A stretch of 64,000 bases of DNA, taken from positions 1,302,001 to 1,366,000 of the forward strand of contig OX044356.1 of NCBI GenBank assembly GCA_943846715.1. The letters are read 5' to 3'. A model generated the notes under the pieces. That model was not told where the DNA came from, ran no database searches, and saw nothing but the letters and a program-made list of their open reading frames with translations. Source of the stretch: TMED14 sp002378565 (lineage in GTDB: Bacteria; Bacteroidota; Bacteroidia; Flavobacteriales; Schleiferiaceae). How positions within the stretch are numbered: the first letter of the stretch is position 1; the number at the start of each line of letters is the position of its first letter. The translations under genes were made by a program, and so were the position numbers. Below, piece after piece: positions 26,130-34,464 of this stretch.

Positions 26130-27239
26130 ATGAGAAAGTTCACACTCACCCTTGCTATTTTACTTGGATTCACGCTGCTGTCGTCAGCTCAAGCGCCTGC
26201 AAAAGCCTCTGTGGGTGCAGGAATCACCTATTTCATGCCTGATTACTCTGAAAGTGCATTTGGCCACTGGGGGGCTCAAGAAGGCGGCATCGATGGTCTG
26301 AACCTTTTTGCCAATGCGAATTGGGATTTACCCTTTTTTGACAACTATTACCTCAGATTTGGCATGGATGGCCACTACCTGGCAGCCAATGGCAGCAACT
26401 CAAGTACCATTGCTGCAGGGTTTTCTCCACACTTTGGTCTGGGTCACACTCAAGCCTTGGATAACGGAGCGTTGAAAGTCGGGTTGACCATGGGCGTATC
26501 TTTGATTAGAACATGGGAATCCACTGCTACTGGCAGCAATCCCCTCAATGCCTCTGGCTATGGCTTCTGGGGAAGCATGGCAGTACCCGCTGGGGTTTCT
26601 GTTCGTTACAACTTTCCTTCTGGGGACAACGACTATTACGCAGGCGTTGACTATCGCTATTTCATGTTTGATGATGGCATTGATGGTGCAGGTGGTGGTG
26701 GCAATCGCATCGGTAGCTATGATGACCACTTGCTGTCATTCACGATGGGCATCAACCTGCCGTCATCCTACCGATCAAAAACCTTGACAGCTCTTGAGAA
26801 ATCCAAGACACAAGCCAGCGCGCTTCCAAAACTTCGTGAACAGTTAGAAGCTAGCAAGCAAGAAAAAGTCGCCTTGGAAGATGAGGTTGAGTTGGCTAAG
26901 TCCCTCGCTGCAGAGGCAATTCAACATGCTGATTCTCTGGAGACATTCATTGCTTCAGGTCAATCAGTCACTGGCACTGAAGCTGTAAATGGGTCAGCCA
27001 CAACAGCTATACGTACCGAAGGTTTCTTGGTCGTCATTGGCAGCTTCAAATCAGAAGCCCTGGCTAAACGCTACATGAACTCACCTAGCCTGAAGGGCGA
27101 ATCCATTCACATGATTCAGTCCAGCAATGGCTTCCACCGTGTCTTTGCAGGGCCTTACAACACACAGGCAGAAGCCAGTAAAGTGTTGGCTAAAGCAAGA
27201 TCAGCAACGCCTGGTGCTTGGATGCTTCGAACGAAGTAA
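26130..27239 (+). CDS. Exported protein with outer-membrane beta-barrel-like N-terminal part and SPOR domain
   Basis: 369 residues. A Sec signal (MRKFTLTLAILLGFTLLSSAQA) is followed by about 200 residues of alternating aromatic/hydrophobic strands with Tyr-rich turns (YYAGVDYRYFMFDDG), like an 8- to 10-stranded outer-membrane barrel. Next comes a coiled-coil stretch (about 215-265, LEKSKTQASALPKLREQLEASK in part). The last 75 residues are a SPOR domain (FLVVIGSFKSEALAKRYM ... HRVFAGPYNTQAEASKVL), which binds denuded peptidoglycan glycan at division sites. It would bridge outer membrane and wall. The exact family of the barrel is not recognised. Confidence 0.78.
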   Translation: MRKFTLTLAILLGFTLLSSAQAPAKASVGAGITYFMPDYSESAFGHWGAQEGGIDGLNLFANANWDLPFFDNYYLRFGMDGHYLAANGSNSSTIAAGFSPHFGLGHTQALDNGALKVGLTMGVSLIRTWESTATGSNPLNASGYGFWGSMAVPAGVSVRYNFPSGDNDYYAGVDYRYFMFDDGIDGAGGGGNRIGSYDDHLLSFTMGINLPSSYRSKTLTALEKSKTQASALPKLREQLEASKQEKVALEDEVELAKSLAAEAIQHADSLETFIASGQSVTGTEAVNGSATTAIRTEGFLVVIGSFKSEALAKRYMNSPSLKGESIHMIQSSNGFHRVFAGPYNTQAEASKVLAKARSATPGAWMLRTK

Positions 27240-27316
27240 ACCAGCGCTGCGAGCACTTAACTGACTTCAACCCACTCAGGTTCTAACGCCTGCTATAGCA
27301 AAGACTTGATTTCATG

Positions 27317-27324
27317 TACCTTTG
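27317..27324 (+). promoter_or_regulatory. Promoter -7 box of the OmpA-like barrel gene (TACCTTTG)
   Basis: A perfect TAnnTTTG box 25 bases before the ATG at 27350. No convincing -33 element. The rest of the 110-base gap after the SPOR gene holds nothing else I can identify. Confidence 0.62.
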
Positions 27325-27349
27325 AATAGGTTACACACAAATAATTACC

Positions 27350-28279
27350 ATGAAAAAATTCTTCACATCCCTTTTCACCTTGATGGCTTTAGCCACCTTC
27401 GCTCAATTCCAAGCACCTAAATTGGAAATTGGTCTTGGCTTGGGAGCCAATCATCCAGAAGTTGGTGCCTTTGGAAAGATGAACATCGCAGCCAATGAAC
27501 TCTTTGGCGGGCTAGGCTTATATGTAAGCCCGGAATACAAGCCCAATGTTTACTTCTCCGAGGATGATACCGATTACTATTTCCGCATCCCTGTTGGATT
27601 GACCTTTCGCACCAACACACCCATCTCATTGCATGCTGGGTTGGATCCGTTCACCGCCTACAACGACGCCAGCGGGCAATTGCACATGCGCAAAGAGCTT
27701 GGCATTCGCTACCATCTAGGTCCATGGGTTCTTCAGACCAGCTATGGTTTTTATGCCGGATCTACTTTTGGGGTTGGCTACCAGTTTAACACAGAAGGCA
27801 GCCCGGATCCTTACACCAGCAAACGGGAAAACCGACGCATGCTTGACCGCGAAGCCTTGCAGCCACGCGTAGACACTGTCACCATCACTGACACCATCAT
27901 CATTGAACGAGTGGTCATCAAAGAGATGGTGAAAGAGGTAGAGAAAGAGCCAACCTTGACACTAATTGCTACGGTTCGTTTTGAATTCAATTCCACCGCC
28001 TACACGGCATCAAGCAGGGGATTGATTGAAGATGTTGTCAACACTGTCAAGGCTGATCCCAATCGCCAAATTGTGTTGATTGGACACACTGACGAGGCAG
28101 GGTCTGAGAATTTCAACTACAACTTAGGCATGGAACGCGCACAACGCATTGCCAATGAGTTGGCAACCATGTATGGCATCCCTGCCGGTCAAATTGATGT
28201 GCGATCAGAAGGCAAGACCAACCCTATTTCCGATGATGACAAAAGCAAGAATCGACGGGTTGGTGTATACTTGAAGTAA
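27350..28279 (+). CDS. OmpA-family outer-membrane protein with N-terminal barrel
   Basis: 309 residues. A signal peptide (MKKFFTSLFTLMALATFA) is followed by a beta-barrel of about 140 residues (GLGLGANHPEVGAFGKMN ... YGFYAGSTFGVGYQFN). A Val/Thr/Glu-rich linker (VDTVTITDTIIIERVVIKE in part) leads to the OmpA domain (VRFEFNSTAYTASSRGLI, VLIGHTDEAGSENFNYNLG, ERAQRIANEL, KNRRVGVYLK), which binds diaminopimelate in peptidoglycan. It probably gives structural linkage between outer membrane and wall. It follows the SPOR gene but has its own promoter and terminator. Confidence 0.92.
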   Translation: MKKFFTSLFTLMALATFAQFQAPKLEIGLGLGANHPEVGAFGKMNIAANELFGGLGLYVSPEYKPNVYFSEDDTDYYFRIPVGLTFRTNTPISLHAGLDPFTAYNDASGQLHMRKELGIRYHLGPWVLQTSYGFYAGSTFGVGYQFNTEGSPDPYTSKRENRRMLDREALQPRVDTVTITDTIIIERVVIKEMVKEVEKEPTLTLIATVRFEFNSTAYTASSRGLIEDVVNTVKADPNRQIVLIGHTDEAGSENFNYNLGMERAQRIANELATMYGIPAGQIDVRSEGKTNPISDDDKSKNRRVGVYLK

Positions 28280-28301
28280 GCATACCCAACATCTAGAACA
28301 C

Positions 28302-28332
28302 AAAAACCCCCATCTTTCGATGGGGGTTTTTT
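28302..28332 (+). terminator. Rho-independent terminator after the OmpA-like barrel gene
   Basis: AAAACCCCCATC and GATGGGGGTTTT form a 12-bp stem around TTTC, followed by T residues, 23 bases past the stop codon. Confidence 0.93.
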
Positions 28333-28434
28333 CATGCAGTCTGTTGACTAAGAAGAACTCTCTGTCCAAATTTTAGCTTTCTTGAAGCGGGTTTAACTGG
28401 CTTTTTTCACAAAATCTATGAGGAGCAAGTATGT

Positions 28435-28483
28435 CAAGAAAGGCTGCCTGCAATCCTTTTGAAGGAACAGGCAGTATTTCTTG
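28435..28483. other. Three-helix hairpin in an otherwise empty intergenic stretch
   Basis: Three perfectly complementary segments nest inside each other: CAAGAAA with TTTCTTG, CTGCCTG with CAGGCAG, and CCTT with AAGG. They are separated by a 2x2 internal loop (GG/TA) and a 4x2 internal loop (CAAT/AA), with a TTG apex. The fold is possible on either strand. The stretch from 28333 to 28515 lies between the barrel gene's terminator and the terminator of tRNA-Leu and holds no gene I can support. It could be a small RNA, a decayed palindromic repeat or a protein-binding site. A TAnnTTTG promoter box next to it was not found. Confidence 0.55.
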
Positions 28484-28515
28484 TGCAAGACTTCATTCAC
28501 TAGATACGTCTGGAA

Positions 28516-28558
28516 ATAAAAAAGTGGAATTCAAATCTTTTTTAGATCGAATTCCACT
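28516..28558 (-). terminator. Rho-independent terminator of tRNA-Leu
   Basis: AGTGGAATTC and GAATTCCACT are perfectly complementary (28523-28532 with 28549-28558). Seven A at 28516-28522 give the T-run on the minus strand. It begins two bases after the encoded CCA end. Confidence 0.88.
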
Positions 28559-28559
28559 A

Positions 28560-28644
28560 TGGTGCGGGCGGAGAGACTCGAACTCTCACACCTCACGGCA
28601 CTAGATCCTAAGTCTAGCGTGTCTACCAATTTCACCACGCCCGC
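28560..28644 (-). tRNA. tRNA-Leu (TAG anticodon), CCA encoded
   Basis: 85 bases including CCA on the minus strand. The acceptor stem is GCGGGCG/CGCCCGC with an A discriminator. The D-arm contains AAATTGGTAGAC. The anticodon arm is CTAGA-CTTAGGA-TCTAG (anticodon TAG, reading CUN codons). There is a long variable arm as expected for a class II tRNA, and a T-arm with GTTCGAGTC. CCA is encoded, unlike in tRNA-Gly in this window. Confidence 0.96.
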
Positions 28645-28653
28645 TTAACGGCG

Positions 28654-28661
28654 CAAAAGTA
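28654..28661 (-). promoter_or_regulatory. Promoter -7 box of tRNA-Leu (TACTTTTG)
   Basis: A perfect TAnnTTTG box on the minus strand, 9 bases before the tRNA 5' end. A TTG at 28684-28686 (22 bases upstream) could be the -33 element. Confidence 0.7.
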
Positions 28662-28692
28662 AGGTAAGATTGTGAAAACTAATCAACAATCC

Positions 28693-28723
28693 TTTCACGA
28701 TTTGGCACATTGAGGTACATTTG
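28693..28723 (+). promoter_or_regulatory. Promoter of the flavin reductase gene
   Basis: The -7 box TACATTTG (28716-28723) is a perfect match, with TTTC at 28693-28696 as a -33 candidate 19 bases upstream. The ATG is at 28757. Confidence 0.65.
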
Positions 28724-28756
28724 GTCTTTGCCTAAAGCTCACGCCAATTCTCTGCC

Positions 28757-29671
28757 ATGATCACCATCGATCCGCAAGTCATATCAACCCAAGATCTCCA
28801 GCGTACGCTGCAGTTCGCGGTTGGCCCGCGGCCTATCGCCTTGGTATCAACCATTGATGATGACGGCCAGGTGAACTTGAGCCCATTCAGCTTTTACAAC
28901 ATCTTCAGCACGAATCCACCCATCCTGGTGTTTTCTCCAGCAAGACGCGTGCGAGACAACAGCACCAAACACAGTTTAGAGAATGTCATTGCAACGGGAG
29001 AGGCTGTGATTCATTCCGTGTCCTTTGATATGGTTCAGCAGGTAAGCCTTTCCTCAACAGAGTACGGCAAGGGTGTCAATGAATTCATCAAAGCGGGCTT
29101 CACAGAAGTCCCGTCTGACTTGGTTGCACCACCCCGTGTGGCAGAAGCAGCAGTGGCCATGGAGTGCAAAGTGCTTGACGTGATCGCCCTGGGTGACAAA
29201 GGCGGTGCTGGCAATTTAGTCGTGTGCGAGATCAAGCGCATTCACCTGAGTGAATCCGTGCTGGATGAGGAAGGTCGATTGGATCAAGACAAACTAGACC
29301 TTGTAGCCCGCTTGGGTGGCGATTGGTATTCACGTTCCAACGCAGATGCCCTTTTTGAAGTGGAAAAACCCCTACGGACTATTGGGATAGGTATCGATGC
29401 CTTACCCAAGGCCCTTCGCCAGTCAAACATTCTGACAGGCAATGACTTAGCAAAATTGGGCAATGTAGAGCGCATCCAGGCCTATAACGAAGCCATCATG
29501 GAGCAACCACGCATTCAAGCCATATTTGATGACAACCGTGACGCCATGGAGCGCCGCGAAGCCATTCACATCTACGCCAAGGAGCTCCTTGACGAAGACC
29601 AAATCAACGACGCATGGGCGGTCCTTCTTATCGATGGGCTTAACTCGCAACCAACAACCATCAATTCATAA
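28757..29671 (+). CDS. Flavin reductase-like (FMN-binding split-barrel) protein
   Basis: 304 residues. The N-terminal 200 residues are a flavin reductase-like domain: FAVGPRPIALVSTIDDDGQVNLSPFSFYN contains the flavin-binding core (shown in part as GPRPIALVSTID and NLSPFSFYN). PPILVFSPARR, KHSLENVIATGEAVIH and AMECKVLDVIALGD follow. The remaining 100 residues are helical and specific to the longer members of this family. It should bind FMN; the reaction it serves is unknown. The DUF3127 gene follows 11 bases later without a promoter, so the two are likely co-transcribed. Confidence 0.87.
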   Translation: MITIDPQVISTQDLQRTLQFAVGPRPIALVSTIDDDGQVNLSPFSFYNIFSTNPPILVFSPARRVRDNSTKHSLENVIATGEAVIHSVSFDMVQQVSLSSTEYGKGVNEFIKAGFTEVPSDLVAPPRVAEAAVAMECKVLDVIALGDKGGAGNLVVCEIKRIHLSESVLDEEGRLDQDKLDLVARLGGDWYSRSNADALFEVEKPLRTIGIGIDALPKALRQSNILTGNDLAKLGNVERIQAYNEAIMEQPRIQAIFDDNRDAMERREAIHIYAKELLDEDQINDAWAVLLIDGLNSQPTTINS

Positions 29672-29682
29672 ACCACCTACCT

Positions 29683-30051
29683 ATGGAACTTAGCGGCACC
29701 ATTTATCGCCTTTCCGAAGCCCAAGACATCTCTGAAAAATTTCGCAAGCGCGAGGTTGTCATCAAAACCGATGATCAATACCCACAAACCATCCCCGTGG
29801 AGTTTGTTCAAGATCGCATTGATCTTCTCAACAGCTACAGCGAAGGTCAACAAGTGACCATTTCTATCAATATCCGTGGCCGCGAGTGGACCTCACCTAA
29901 AGGAGAAGTCAAATTTTTTGTGTCTGTCCAAGGGTGGCGCATTCAGCCCCTACAACAAGGGTCTGCTGCTGCTTCAGCAACTGCACCCGTTGCGGCAATG
30001 CCAGCTCCTGCGAACACCAACGCCACAGAAGACGACGATCTGCCATTCTGA
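29683..30051 (+). CDS. DUF3127 protein with an SSB-like acidic C-terminal tip
   Basis: 122 residues. The first 85 (MELSGTIYRLSEAQDIS..., KREVVIKTDDQYPQTIPVEF, VTISINIRGREWTSPKGEVKFF in part) form a compact beta-rich domain that looks like an OB-fold and matches the Bacteroidota family DUF3127. An Ala/Pro-rich linker leads to the C-terminal DDDLPF. Single-stranded DNA-binding proteins end in the same way (acidic residues, then Pro-Phe), and that tip recruits repair and replication enzymes. The function is not established; nucleic acid binding is inference. Confidence 0.85.
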   Translation: MELSGTIYRLSEAQDISEKFRKREVVIKTDDQYPQTIPVEFVQDRIDLLNSYSEGQQVTISINIRGREWTSPKGEVKFFVSVQGWRIQPLQQGSAAASATAPVAAMPAPANTNATEDDDLPF

Positions 30052-30072
30052 TCGACGCAATGATTCAAAACG

Positions 30073-30104
30073 GGCTCGCCATTGGCGGGCCTTTTTTATG
30101 TCGT
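30073..30104 (+). terminator. Rho-independent terminator after DUF3127
   Basis: GGCTCGCC and GGCGGGCC pair (one G-U) around ATT, followed by six T. It overlaps the 3' end of the convergent permease gene. Confidence 0.82.
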
Positions 30105-30962
30105 CTGGGTTCTCACATCCAGCACATCCCTCAGTGCATTACCAATCGCCATGAAGGCCAACACAACCGATGCAAGGGATAGGCCTGGAATCAAGGCTAA
30201 ATGTGCTTGCCCTGTTAAGAGGTAGGGGTAGTGATCGCGGATCATTCCTCCCCAGGAGGGCATGGGAGGTTGGGCACCAATGCCTAAGAAACTCAAGCCT
30301 GACTCAAGCAAGATGGCCATGGCAAATTGGCTGGCAGCTAAAACCGTCAACGCAGGAATCACCTGTGGCAACACATGCTTTCGAAGGATTCGCCAGGGGC
30401 CATAACCCAAGACTTTAGCAGCTTGCACATACTCCATTTCCATGATGGTTAGCACTTGGCCTCGAACCAACCGGGCCACCTCCACCCAGGCAGTCAAGCC
30501 GACGGCAATGAAGACCTGCCAGTAGCCCTTGCCAAGGACAAAACTCAAGGCAATAACCATCAGGAAGGTTGGAATACTCCAGAAAACTTGAATGACACTC
30601 GACAGCACGCGGTCAGTCCATCCTCCATAGTACCCAGCTATGGCACCAAATGGGATACCAATGAAAAGCGCAATGGTAACCGCAATGAATCCGACACTCA
30701 ACGATACCCGGCTACCCAGCGCCAATCGACTCAGGACATCTCTGCCATAACGATCGGTGCCCATGTAATGCGTTTGATGGGTTGATCCATCAGCCAATGG
30801 CCGTTCATAGCCTATGGATTTAGCGGCATGTGCAAGGTGCATGTCATTCGCATGCCTGGTTTGGTCAGGGACCCATAAATCTGCAGTTATTGCAGAGGTC
30901 AACCAAACAAACAAGACCACAAGCCCAAGTCGTCCCAAGGGGTGACCTAGGAGGGATTTCAT
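30096..30962 (-). CDS. Oligopeptide-type ABC transporter permease (DppC/OppC family)
   Basis: 288 residues with about six membrane helices. The periplasmic loop HYMGTDRYGRDVLSRLALGSRVS and the EAA-type cytoplasmic loop (EYVQAAKVLGYGPWRILRKHVLP) identify the DppC/OppC half of a dipeptide or nickel importer. The loop ESGLSFLGIGAQPPMPSWG is also typical. No partner permease, ATPase or binding protein is in the window, so its complex must be encoded elsewhere. Its ATG overlaps the TGA of the protease gene, so translation is coupled to the protease. Confidence 0.92.
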   Translation of the reverse strand: MKSLLGHPLGRLGLVVLFVWLTSAITADLWVPDQTRHANDMHLAHAAKSIGYERPLADGSTHQTHYMGTDRYGRDVLSRLALGSRVSLSVGFIAVTIALFIGIPFGAIAGYYGGWTDRVLSSVIQVFWSIPTFLMVIALSFVLGKGYWQVFIAVGLTAWVEVARLVRGQVLTIMEMEYVQAAKVLGYGPWRILRKHVLPQVIPALTVLAASQFAMAILLESGLSFLGIGAQPPMPSWGGMIRDHYPYLLTGQAHLALIPGLSLASVVLAFMAIGNALRDVLDVRTQTT

Positions 30963-33085
30963 GACCGACCCATGTCCTGAAGGATTCTCATGGCTTCAGC
31001 AATATACAGATCACGGCTCAGCATCTTGTGCCAGCGACGTTTTTTCTCTTCTTTCATTTCATCCTCTGCAGCCAAGTCACGGTCACCATTCAAGTCTTGA
31101 TCAATCTCCAAAACCTTTTCAACATCAAAGCCTTGAACCCTGATTGAATCTGAAGACTTCAACACATTTTTGAAACGTTGTTTCTCTGCTTGGTAATCTG
31201 CCTCTGACTGCAGGTAGTCATCCCATGCTAGAGGTATATGGCTGTCCTGATCTCTGTCACTAAGCCAAGTGGCATAGGTGGCAATGCGCTCAAATGACGC
31301 AGAATTAGCAATGCGTTTATTGGCTGGGGCAATCGCAGCTGTCATGCTTGATTCCCACTGGGGGTATTGCAATGTTTCGATGTTGTCTACAGCCAATGGA
31401 TTTTCCATGTCACGCTCTCCTAAACTGATGTACTGGTAAGGATGCGGCAAGACAATGTCACTTTTCACTCCCTGCAATTGGGTCGTGCCACCGGTAATCC
31501 GGTAGTATTTCTGAATGGTCAATTTGAACGCGCCCAAAGGCCCATGTTTTCTGTAAAAGGGCCCAGCTGCACGGTCCATGTCAATGATGGTTTGCACGGT
31601 ACCCTTGCCGAAGGTTTGCGGCGAGCCGACAATCAAAGCACGGCCATGATCTTGCAAGGCTGCAGCAACAATTTCACTGGCAGATGCCGTGTTTTCATCC
31701 ACTAAAATCAACAAGGGGCCATCCCAGGATGTGCCCGCATCATCGTCCTTGTACGTTTTGATTCGCTGACCCGATGTCTTCACCTGGACCACTGGCCCTT
31801 GATCAATGAAAAGACCTGCCACATCAATGGCTGCTGGCAATGAGCCACCACCATTGCCGCGAAGATCAAAGATCAAGCGCTCCATGCCAGCTGCTTTCAG
31901 CTTGTCAATCTCTATTCGAATGTCCTCAGCGCAATCCCGGTTCCGGTTTTGGTAAAAGTTGACGTAGAACTTTGGTAAGCGGATGTAACCCGTTGTGCCA
32001 TCATCCCCAAGGCGAGCTGACTTTGCAAATGTTGCTTCAATTTCAACCACGTCACGAACAATGGCAATGACCATTTCTGAACCATCCACCTTGAGAACTG
32101 TCAATCGCACCTCAGTTCCTTTTTTGCCACGAACCAATTGAACAACCTTCGCCGTTGTCATGCCAACCACGTCAACCGGCTCCTTGTCCCCTTGCGCAAC
32201 GGCAATCAACAAGTCATCCTTTGCCAATTCCCCTTGCTTCCAGCAAGCTGAACCCGTCACGATAGCTGCGACTCTCACGTGATCCCCGTCTTGAATCAAG
32301 GACGCGCCGATGCCTTCCAATTGGCCGGTCATTTCAATCTCAAAGCTCTCCTGCTGCCTAGGGGGGAAGTAACTGCTGTGGGGATCAAAGGCACCTGCGA
32401 AGGCGTTCATGTAAAGGCCAAACCAGTCTGTGCGTTCCATCTCATCCATGTTCTTGAACCAGCTGTCATGAATTTCCATTTCTTTCTCCCTGGCCTTGAC
32501 TTCCAACTCCTTGAAATCGGCGTGTTGGGGGTCAAAGCCTAATACCTTTGCGCTGTCAGCGTGTTGCTTTCTATCGTGGAGGCGGCTAACCACCCTGAAT
32601 TGGATGTAGGATGCCCAATAATGGGTCATGGCATTGTCATCCGCGAAGTAGTTCCGCTTACTGGCATCTCCTTGCAGCTCTCCAGGCGAAGTCACATCAA
32701 CAACCTCATTGAGCAAGGCCGCGTACTGCCCTCTAGCTGTCTCAATCCGATTGGCCAAAATAGCCATGGCCTCATCAAAGAAATCTGAGCTGCCCGCTTT
32801 GATTTGGTCATCTAGAAGTAAGCGGTGCTGTGAAAGGGCTTCAAGGTCTCCACGATGCAAGAACCGCTTCTCTGAATCCAAGGACTCAATGAACGCATCG
32901 TAGACCTCCACCGACAAGCTGTCATCAAAGGCCCTCGGCTGAAAATGCACAGATGACAAGGCGTCATAAACCAATTGCATGACGACTGCCTCTTTCTTTT
33001 GATTGGCATCAAGCCAACTAAAACTCCACGTCGCAATGGCTAAGATGGCAAGGGCCGGAAGGATGTATTTGATCTGCTTTTTCAT
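30959..33085 (-). CDS. Carboxy-terminal processing peptidase (S41, Prc/Tsp type)
   Basis: 708 residues from the ATG at 33085 (MKKQIKYILPALAILAIATWSF, an N-terminal signal/anchor; shown in part). Tsp N-terminal helical domain, then a PDZ domain (GIGASLIQDGDHVRVAAIV in part, about 240-330). The S41 catalytic core has RGNGGGSLPAAIDVAGLF, the nucleophile Ser in DENTASASEIVAAALQ and the Lys in GSPQTFGKGTVQT. A DUF3340-like C-terminal extension ends with KKRRWHKMLSRDLY. It cleaves periplasmic proteins from their C-termini, for example lipoproteins and wall hydrolases. The downstream permease gene overlaps its stop. Confidence 0.95.
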   Translation of the reverse strand: MKKQIKYILPALAILAIATWSFSWLDANQKKEAVVMQLVYDALSSVHFQPRAFDDSLSVEVYDAFIESLDSEKRFLHRGDLEALSQHRLLLDDQIKAGSSDFFDEAMAILANRIETARGQYAALLNEVVDVTSPGELQGDASKRNYFADDNAMTHYWASYIQFRVVSRLHDRKQHADSAKVLGFDPQHADFKELEVKAREKEMEIHDSWFKNMDEMERTDWFGLYMNAFAGAFDPHSSYFPPRQQESFEIEMTGQLEGIGASLIQDGDHVRVAAIVTGSACWKQGELAKDDLLIAVAQGDKEPVDVVGMTTAKVVQLVRGKKGTEVRLTVLKVDGSEMVIAIVRDVVEIEATFAKSARLGDDGTTGYIRLPKFYVNFYQNRNRDCAEDIRIEIDKLKAAGMERLIFDLRGNGGGSLPAAIDVAGLFIDQGPVVQVKTSGQRIKTYKDDDAGTSWDGPLLILVDENTASASEIVAAALQDHGRALIVGSPQTFGKGTVQTIIDMDRAAGPFYRKHGPLGAFKLTIQKYYRITGGTTQLQGVKSDIVLPHPYQYISLGERDMENPLAVDNIETLQYPQWESSMTAAIAPANKRIANSASFERIATYATWLSDRDQDSHIPLAWDDYLQSEADYQAEKQRFKNVLKSSDSIRVQGFDVEKVLEIDQDLNGDRDLAAEDEMKEEKKRRWHKMLSRDLYIAEAMRILQDMGRS

Positions 33086-33177
33086 GAAAATGGTTCGGAG
33101 GATGGAATTCACAGCCCGAATGTACATAAATCATGCCTTGAAGTAGGGAATTTGTCGATTGGCAACAAGAGATTGAA

Positions 33178-33185
33178 TAACTTTG
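33178..33185 (+). promoter_or_regulatory. Promoter -7 box of the MscS gene (TAACTTTG), 4 bases from the ATG
   Basis: A perfect TAnnTTTG box with GTTC between it and the ATG at 33190. TTTG at 33151-33154 could be the -33 element (23 bases). This layout predicts a leaderless or nearly leaderless mRNA. Confidence 0.6.
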
Positions 33186-33189
33186 GTTC

Positions 33190-34464
33190 ATGGACCCACA
33201 GAACATCAATCCCGGGCATTGGACAAGGGATTTTCTCAGCCAATACGACCTACCAAGCAGCCTGGTCGCATTCACAACCATTGCAGTAGACCTCCTGGTG
33301 CTACTCATAGCAAGTTGGTTGATGGATTTCATCATTCGAAAAATAGTTCTCACTGCCTTGAGCCGTCTTGTGAAGCGATCAAACATCATCTGGGATGACC
33401 ATTTTTTGAAAGAAAAAGTATTCCAAGCAGCCATCCATTTGATTCCCTTGTTGGCGGTGCGCGCATTTATCCCACTGGTCTTTGCAGAGACTGAAAGCTG
33501 GATTGCCCCCTTGGAAAACCTGTTGTCAGCCTTGATTATCTACCAGGCTGTTATCACCGTCAATCGAGCGGCAAAAGCGACCGTTCACGTCTTGGAGAAT
33601 CATGAGAAGTATGTGAACACGCCGATGCAATCCCTTCAGACCCTGGTTCAAGTCATCAGTTGGTTTGTGGGTCTGCTGGCCATCATTTCTGTTTTCACGG
33701 GCACTTCGCTAGGCACCTTGATGGGTGCCATGGCTGGAACCACAGCCATTTTGATGTTGATCTTTCAAGATGCCATCACCGGATTGTTGGCCAATTTTCA
33801 AATCACCATGTTTGACCTGGTTCGCAAAGGGGATTGGATCACCTTCAATAAGTATGGGGTTGATGGTGATGTGATTTCTGTTGACTTAACCACCGTCAAG
33901 GTGCGCAACTTCAACAAGACCATTTCCACGGTTCCCTCAAAGGCCTTTGTCTCTGATTCCTTCATCAACTGGCGTGGCATGGAAAGCTCTGAAGTGCGTC
34001 GCATCAAGCGCCACCTGGTGCTAGACCTGGACTCTGTGTCCTTTTGCAGTGATGCCTTGATTGAAGACCTCAAGGGCATCGAACGTGTCCGCGATTACAT
34101 CGGAACCCGGTTGGATGAAATTCAAGCAGAAAACAAGGCAAAAGGTGTCGATAAATCAAGGAACCTCAATGGTCGACATCTAACCAACATTGGCATCTAC
34201 CGCATGTACATAGAGGCCTACCTCAAAGAGCATCCCATGGTCTCAGGTGAGCACAGCCTCATGGTTCGCCAATTGCAGGCTGGGCCAACAGGTGTGCCAC
34301 TGGAGATTTATTGCTTTTCCAAAGAAATCCGATGGGTGCAATACGAGGCTATTGTCTCATCACTCTTTGATCACTTGATGGCTGCTGCGCCGGCATTTGG
34401 CCTGCGACTTTACCAGTCACCCAGTTCCTTTGTCGCAGCAGGCCTATTCAACCCGCAAACATGA
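33190..34464 (+). CDS. MscS-family mechanosensitive ion channel (YbdG-like)
   Basis: 424 residues. Several N-terminal membrane helices are followed by the pore-lining helix with small residues (TSLGTLMGAMAGTTAILMLI in part, about 178-200). Then comes the beta domain (DLVRKGDWITFNKYGVDGDV, VRNFNKTISTVPSKAFVSD) that forms the cytoplasmic cage. The insertions and the SFINWRGMESSEVRRIKR segment match the longer YbdG-like branch. It protects the cell from osmotic downshock by releasing solutes. ruvC overlaps its stop as ATGA and is probably translated from the same mRNA. Confidence 0.92.
   Translation: MDPQNINPGHWTRDFLSQYDLPSSLVAFTTIAVDLLVLLIASWLMDFIIRKIVLTALSRLVKRSNIIWDDHFLKEKVFQAAIHLIPLLAVRAFIPLVFAETESWIAPLENLLSALIIYQAVITVNRAAKATVHVLENHEKYVNTPMQSLQTLVQVISWFVGLLAIISVFTGTSLGTLMGAMAGTTAILMLIFQDAITGLLANFQITMFDLVRKGDWITFNKYGVDGDVISVDLTTVKVRNFNKTISTVPSKAFVSDSFINWRGMESSEVRRIKRHLVLDLDSVSFCSDALIEDLKGIERVRDYIGTRLDEIQAENKAKGVDKSRNLNGRHLTNIGIYRMYIEAYLKEHPMVSGEHSLMVRQLQAGPTGVPLEIYCFSKEIRWVQYEAIVSSLFDHLMAAAPAFGLRLYQSPSSFVAAGLFNPQT

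Noticed and set aside
28431..28604. A 57-codon reading frame starting ATGTCAAGAAAG with GGAG upstream
   Set aside because: It runs through the hairpin, the tRNA-Leu terminator and half of the tRNA gene, and its peptide has no recognisable features.
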